Positions 60,290 to 64,000 of a DNA stretch of 64,000 nt are shown one piece after another. The number at the start of each line of letters is the position of its first letter. The first letter of the stretch is position 1. Under the pieces are notes generated by a model. The model did no database searches. It saw only the letters and a list, made by a program, of their open reading frames with translations, and had not been told where the DNA came from. A program made the translations under genes and the position numbers. This DNA is from Actinobacteria bacterium HGW-Actinobacteria-7 (GTDB lineage: Bacteria > Actinomycetota > Coriobacteriia > Anaerosomatales > PHET01): the NCBI GenBank assembly GCA_002841275.1, contig PHET01000005.1, positions 112,229-176,228 of the forward strand, given 5' to 3'.

Positions 60290-60718
60290 ATGGCACCCAA
60301 GTCCGGCGATACCGTAAAGGTCCACTACCGTGGAACCCTCTCCGACGGCTCGGAGTTCGATAGCAGCGAAGGTCGTGAGCCCCTCTCCTTTGTCGTAGGG
60401 GCCGGCGAGGTCATTCCCGGCTTTGACGCAGCCGTAAGCGGGCTGGACGTGGGCGGTAGCAGCACGGTGACCATTCCCGCCGCAGAAGCCTACGGGACCC
60501 ACGACGCAGAAGGCGTACAGACATTCCCGCTCGACTTCTTTGGCGGTTCGGTTCCCGAGGTCGGCTGGACGGTCGAGCTCGAGACCCAAGAGGGCCAGAA
60601 GGTCCCCGCAGCCATCGTCGGGGTCACCGAAGATTCAGTTGAGCTCGACTTCAACCACCCGCTGGCCGGCAAGGATCTCACGTTCGAGATCACGCTGGTC
60701 GAGGTCGTAGAGGCGTAG
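60290..60718 (+). CDS. SlyD-type FKBP peptidyl-prolyl isomerase
   Basis: A 142-residue FKBP-fold foldase. VKVHYRGTLSDGSEFDSS and VIPGFDAAVSGLDVG form the isomerase core, and the insert-in-flap chaperone domain (about residues 75-125, FPLDFFGG to FNHPLAGKDLTFEI) is that of SlyD. The metal-binding His/Cys tail of E. coli SlyD is absent. GAGGAGG precedes ATG 60290. A terminator follows. Confidence 0.94.
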   Translation: MAPKSGDTVKVHYRGTLSDGSEFDSSEGREPLSFVVGAGEVIPGFDAAVSGLDVGGSSTVTIPAAEAYGTHDAEGVQTFPLDFFGGSVPEVGWTVELETQEGQKVPAAIVGVTEDSVELDFNHPLAGKDLTFEITLVEVVEA

Positions 60719-60746
60719 CTCGCCCAACAACCGAATTCCTTGACGG

Positions 60747-60770
60747 AAAGGCTCGGGAAACCGAGCCTTT
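60747..60770 (+). terminator. rho-independent terminator
   Basis: AAAGGCTCGG (60747-60756), GAAA tetraloop, CCGAGCCTTT (60761-60770), then CTGCTTG. Confidence 0.85.
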
Positions 60771-60899
60771 CTGCTTGTCCGGTCCCCATTCACAGAATCT
60801 TCGATTCCGAGCTGTAAGGTTTCCTGTGAATCCTCGACATGTCACAGAGCGGCCGATCCGCTCAGGAACGATCCAGTGATGATTGAGGAGGGACCACTG

Positions 60900-61310
60900 A
60901 TGAGCAAGAAGATGATGGCGGCGGTCGTAGCCGGACTCGTGTCGGCCATGCTGCTGGGGGGCGCCGGTATCGCGTCTGCAGGCGGTAGACTCCAGACCCG
61001 CGATCGTGATCAGCTTCGCGATGGGAGCTGTCAGGTTTCGGTAGCCAAGCTTCAGACGCGCGATCGTGACCAGCTTCGCGATGGGAGCTGTCTGGCAGTA
61101 ACCCAGTCCGGCACGCAGACTCGTGCGCGGATCAAGGCCAACGAGTGCACGCCCGCCGTCGCGCCTGCCGCGTCACAGACTCGCGACCGCGATAGGCTCC
61201 ACGACGGAAGTTGCTCCCTGATAGCCAAACTCCAGACGCGTGACCGCGCGCAGGACGGCAGCTGTCTGATAGTGGGAACCAAGCTGCAGACGCGGACACG
61301 CGACTGCTGA
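60900..61310 (+). CDS. secreted Arg/Asp-rich repeat protein (QTRDRD repeats)
   Basis: A 136-residue protein with a signal peptide (1-28) and six imperfect repeats of LQTRDRDQLxDGSC, the first two nearly identical also in DNA. Five repeats end in a Cys and the mature protein is strikingly rich in Arg, Asp, Gln and Thr. It may bind a metal or polymer, or form a disulfide-linked array; no family is recognised. GAGGAGG lies 9 nt before ATG 60900. It precedes a membrane-tethered ECF sigma factor gene by 85 nt. Confidence 0.8.
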   Translation: MSKKMMAAVVAGLVSAMLLGGAGIASAGGRLQTRDRDQLRDGSCQVSVAKLQTRDRDQLRDGSCLAVTQSGTQTRARIKANECTPAVAPAASQTRDRDRLHDGSCSLIAKLQTRDRAQDGSCLIVGTKLQTRTRDC

Positions 61311-61395
61311 GCATCACCGTACACGTCCACACGGCGGGCGACCGCAAGGTCGCCCGCACGCGGGTATGTATGTGAGACGGGGAGGTGTGTGTTTC

Positions 61396-62691
61396 GTGCG
61401 TACAGAGTCCGTTGGGCTGCGAGGACTGGCACTTCGGCGAAGGCCTGACGTCGCGCTGGTTGACGCAGCGGTGAAAGGCGACCCGGTGGCCTTCTCGGAA
61501 GTCTACCGGCGATTCCGTGTGCCGGTATATGCCTTCTGCCTCTCTCGGCTGATGAAGCCCGGACTCGCCGAGGACGCGGCGCAGGAAGTATTCGTGCGAC
61601 TCTTGGCCGCGCAGCCAGGATCGATCGACAAGCCGCTCTCATGGCTCTACGGCGTGGCGCGACATGTGTGCATCGACATGTCGCGGCGCAGCGATCACGA
61701 GTTCGCCTCGGACGTGGCGCACCTGGCTGTGGCCGATCCCTTCGACACGGAAGCCCACGTGACCGCCCGTGAGGACGGCGAGCGGATAGCAATCGCACTT
61801 CGCAGCCTCAACCCGCGCTACCGAACCATCTTGATGATGCACGAGATGCATGCACAATCCGCTCCAGAGATCGCCGACGCATTCGGTATCGGGGTCGGCG
61901 CCACCTACACGCTGTTGTCCAGGGCGCGCGGTGCGTTCGAGCTTGCGTACACGAAGGCCGAGAGTCTCTCGGCACCATGCAAGCACGCACTAGGCCTCCT
62001 GTATCGCCGAGAAGCCCAGAGCATCTCCGACACGGCGGAACTGCGGCTCGAGCAGCATCTGGAGGCGTGCCCGTCTTGCGCACGCGAGGCGCGTCGCGTC
62101 GAGCGGAGTCGTCAGTGGACCCTCGTACGCAGCGCGCTGACCCTGCCCGCGCTGCAAAGAGCGTGGGGCGAGCTGGCTGATCGTTTCGGGCCTGCGATCA
62201 CGTGGCTGACCCCCGAAACATCGAACTCGCTTGGCGCCTCTGTCGGAGCCGCACTGACGGCTGTGGCGCTGGGCACGACCGCGGTGCTTATCCCAATCGC
62301 CGCAACCCCGCGAGGCGCAACAACCACGTGGCCGGAGTCGGCGACCATCGCCGCGCAAGCTCCCGGTGCCGAGGCTCACGCACTGCGTCAGGCACACACG
62401 GCTGCGAGATCCGCTGGCGAATCAGATGCCTCGGCAACCGGAGGGGCGACGACTGCAACGCGCTCGCGTGCCGCGGTGACAGGTGCCTCACGTACTGGCG
62501 GCCCGAACCGCACCTCCACAGACTCGCTCGCTCCCACGGGAGGCGGCGGTGGCACGGCGGCATCCTCCGGCCCCAAATTGGCGCCCACGCACTCTGCGGC
62601 CAATGCAGCACCTGCAGGCGGAGGAGAACTGCAGAAGCAGACGGGCACCGCAGAGCCACGACTTCAACTGCGTGGCGGGACGCATGAATAG
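61396..62691 (+). CDS. membrane-tethered ECF sigma factor with zinc-finger and outer tail
   Basis: A 431-residue protein. Region sigma2 (about 25-90; AEDAAQEVFVRLL) and sigma4 (about 130-180; LNPRYRTILMMHEMHAQSAP, TYTLLSRAR) are those of ECF sigma factors. A zf-HC2 type anti-sigma motif (HLEACPSC, near 228-235) follows, then a transmembrane helix (about 285-305) and a low-complexity Thr/Ala/Gly/Pro outer tail. Sigma and anti-sigma-like parts in one chain suggest release by proteolysis. GTG 61396 has GGAGG 10 nt upstream. Confidence 0.85.
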   Translation: MRTESVGLRGLALRRRPDVALVDAAVKGDPVAFSEVYRRFRVPVYAFCLSRLMKPGLAEDAAQEVFVRLLAAQPGSIDKPLSWLYGVARHVCIDMSRRSDHEFASDVAHLAVADPFDTEAHVTAREDGERIAIALRSLNPRYRTILMMHEMHAQSAPEIADAFGIGVGATYTLLSRARGAFELAYTKAESLSAPCKHALGLLYRREAQSISDTAELRLEQHLEACPSCAREARRVERSRQWTLVRSALTLPALQRAWGELADRFGPAITWLTPETSNSLGASVGAALTAVALGTTAVLIPIAATPRGATTTWPESATIAAQAPGAEAHALRQAHTAARSAGESDASATGGATTATRSRAAVTGASRTGGPNRTSTDSLAPTGGGGGTAASSGPKLAPTHSAANAAPAGGGELQKQTGTAEPRLQLRGGTHE

Positions 62692-62765
62692 AGGTCACCA
62701 GCCCCACCGATTGACCGCCTAGACAACAGACGTTGCACTTGGCGTTACAGGTAGCGAACCCGCAA

Positions 62766-63281
62766 TCACTGCCACGTCCCGATGTCCTCGTGACACTGGA
62801 CGCACAGGCCGTCAGCAGGCACGCGCACCATGGACTCAAACTCGGTGCCGTGGGGATCGTGGCACGAGGACACACAGGTCAGCGGCTTGCCCGCAAGCTT
62901 GTCTTCGCATTCGCCGTCGGCCACGTGTGCGCGCCCCAAGGCCGCGCCATGGCACTCACGACACAGAACGGAGATGGAATCGAGAAGCCCGGCACGCTGG
63001 CTGGGCCCGTCATGCGCGCCGTGACACGAAGTGCAGACAAGGTTCGCATGTGCGGAAGCATCGTAGTACGTCGTCTTCTCCACGTGGCACGACCTGCACT
63101 CAGCATCAGGCTGCGCGATCACCGCCGGGAGACCCGATGCGGATACGGCCGACTCCAACGCCGCCGCCTCGGACATACGGGCTGCCGAAACGACCAGGAC
63201 GGTCGCCATGGAGCACATGATCAGTATGAACAAGAATGGCAGCGCGGCCTTGAGAACAGCGCGACAATTGCGCGCGCTCAC
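62766..63281 (-). CDS. membrane-anchored pentahaem-type cytochrome c
   Basis: A 171-residue protein with an N-terminal membrane helix (about 12-33) and haem sites CRSCH, CTSCH, CRECH, CVSSCH (CX3CH) and CVQCH. The repeated CHGxH/CHDPHG pattern is that of doubled-CXXCH (cytochrome c3/nitrite-reductase-associated) proteins. It is probably an electron carrier facing outward. GTG 63281 has GGGGGAAG about 6 nt upstream. Confidence 0.9.
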   Translation of the reverse strand: MSARNCRAVLKAALPFLFILIMCSMATVLVVSAARMSEAAALESAVSASGLPAVIAQPDAECRSCHVEKTTYYDASAHANLVCTSCHGAHDGPSQRAGLLDSISVLCRECHGAALGRAHVADGECEDKLAGKPLTCVSSCHDPHGTEFESMVRVPADGLCVQCHEDIGTWQ

Positions 63282-63391
63282 GCGACTTCCCCCATGCGTA
63301 GAACCCCCCGGTTCATGAACGATTCCGCCGACCCCTTGACGAGTCCTCCACGCCCCCGCGTGAACGACGTCATCTCCTCCGACGTACAGCT

Positions 63392-63426
63392 ATTTTAACC
63401 CCTGGGGGTATCGGTGGCTATAGCCA
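63392..63426 (-). promoter_or_regulatory. cytochrome promoter with CsoR-like operator
   Basis: TAAAAT on the minus strand (63397-63392) is the -10. The spacer holds a near-palindrome TAACCCCTGGGGGTA (63396-63410), like CsoR-family operators, and TGGCTATAGCCA (63415-63426) is a perfect 12-bp palindrome at the -35 position. Confidence 0.45.
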
Positions 63427-63493
63427 TTTTCCGACAACTCGACAGAAATTGAGTCCGGGCACCTGATTTCGCGTCCGTTCCGCCACCACGCAG

Positions 63494-63517
63494 AAGGGCG
63501 CCCCTCAGGGCGCCCTT
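63494..63517 (-). terminator. rho-independent terminator of the surface-protein gene
   Basis: AAGGGCGCC arms (63517-63509 and 63502-63494 read on the minus strand) with a 6-nt loop lie 26 nt past the stop at 63543. Confidence 0.75.
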
Positions 63518-63542
63518 CGTACCTGCTGATACTGTTCGCAGA

Positions 63543-64000
63543 CTAGCGGACCACGATCCTGATGGTGCGAGACACGCTTGCCGCGCTGTCGTCGTCGCCA
63601 GCGAAGCGAGCTTGGAGCCTGTAAGTTCCTCTGACGTTTGAGGCGAATCCATACGACCACTTTGCAACTGCAGTGGTAACGGCCCTGGACTCAGACGAAT
63701 CATCGTCACTCTCGACACGATTAGAGGTCACGGTGGCCTCCCGAACTGCGAGCAACTCCCATGTGGTCGAACCAGGGGCCATTACGTACACAGAGACTGC
63801 TTCGCCTCCGGTTGCCGGGGTCAATGTGCCGCTCAGCGTGAGTCGCCTCGAACGGTGGACACTTCCCTCTCGGGTCCTGATCGTCACCTTCGTGCGCGTC
63901 TGACCGACTGTGGCCGGATCCGGAGCGGTGACGGTGAAGCTCGCGGTCTTGTGGACCTCGATGTTGCCGGCCACGTCGACCGACCAGAACTCGATGGTGT
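63543..64000 (-). CDS. C-terminal end of a large surface protein (partial)
   Basis: The frame stays open across the right window edge (upstream codons read EFWSVDVAGNIEVHKTASF), so this is the 3' part of a longer gene. EFWSVDVAGN matches the OmpL47-like repeats of the giant protein at 7664-11443. The last 110 residues form a beta-sandwich module (LSGTLTPATGGEAVSVYV to YRLQARFAGDDDSAAS). Most likely secreted and surface displayed. The internal GTG at 63974 is not the real start. Confidence 0.82.
   Translation of the reverse strand, partial: TIEFWSVDVAGNIEVHKTASFTVTAPDPATVGQTRTKVTIRTREGSVHRSRRLTLSGTLTPATGGEAVSVYVMAPGSTTWELLAVREATVTSNRVESDDDSSESRAVTTAVAKWSYGFASNVRGTYRLQARFAGDDDSAASVSRTIRIVVR

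Noticed and set aside
1..64000. Prophage, insertion sequence or genomic island
   Set aside because: No integrase, transposase, phage structural gene or att-like repeats at the tRNA genes were seen; composition and coding density look uniform.

Overview
The window is a stretch of ordinary, dense, high-GC bacterial chromosome with short intergenic gaps. Gene content fits a Gram-positive, anaerobic or facultative actinobacterial lineage, most likely class Coriobacteriia (the environmental OPB41/Anaerosomatales-type branch). This placement is inferred from gene content, not from a marker gene. Supporting traits are multihaem c-type cytochromes, a double-cubane/2-hydroxyacyl-CoA-dehydratase type pair, larB/larC, Ku/LigD end joining, an L,D-transpeptidase, NHL and beta-propeller surface proteins, many GTG starts, and -10 boxes only 6-7 nt before some start codons. 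I saw no prophage, insertion sequence, CRISPR array or rRNA operon.

Layout. 1-7 kb: membrane protein, L-asparaginase, glycosyltransferase, amino-acid permease, a decayed VOC gene beside a 17-bp perfect palindrome, tRNA-Ser(CGA), a PQ-loop protein, an L,D-transpeptidase and an RlpA-like protein. 7.6-19 kb: a giant NHL-repeat surface protein, HD-GYP and PAS-GGDEF proteins, a two-component system with a Gln/Gly-rich membrane protein, and a DUF4405 membrane protein paired with a tiny Cys/His protein. 20-27 kb: tRNA-Ser(GGA), then a minus-strand series of MCP, LytS-type kinase, universal stress protein, DUF485 and acetate/solute symporter. 27-31 kb: DUF2177, Ku and LigD; both LigD linkers carry a 72-bp palindromic element. 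31-36.5 kb: DUF2207 protein, tadA, tRNA-Ser(UGA), HD-GYP, tRNA-Ser(GCU), tRNA-Arg(ACG) and a small Cys protein. 36.6-46.5 kb: a fused G6PDH-6PGDH, a propeller surface protein, an amidohydrolase, PAS and GGDEF proteins, and serS. 47-50 kb: a three-gene operon of double-cubane-type protein, its ATPase activator and an FTR-like Fe-S disulfide reductase. 50-56 kb: pheA, a GGDEF protein, larB-larC and a multihaem cytochrome. 56-60.7 kb: a marR-exporter-MutY-like operon, small proteins and a SlyD-type FKBP. 61-64 kb: a secreted QTRDRD repeat protein, a membrane-tethered ECF sigma factor, a second multihaem cytochrome with a CsoR-like operator, and the end of another large surface protein.

Functional themes. 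(1) c-di-GMP: four GGDEF and two HD-GYP proteins in 42 kb. (2) Translation of serine codons: four tRNA-Ser genes covering all six codons, plus serS, and tadA about 2 kb from its tRNA-Arg(ACG) substrate. (3) Low-potential redox: two multihaem cytochromes, the double-cubane operon and the DUF4405 pair. (4) Surface architecture: three large secreted proteins built from related modules.

Most novel-looking signals: the two in-frame 72-bp palindromic elements in ligD, which share an identical 16-nt core but have different, self-complementary arms; the double-cubane/activator/FTR-like operon; and the secreted QTRDRD repeat protein next to a membrane-tethered sigma factor.
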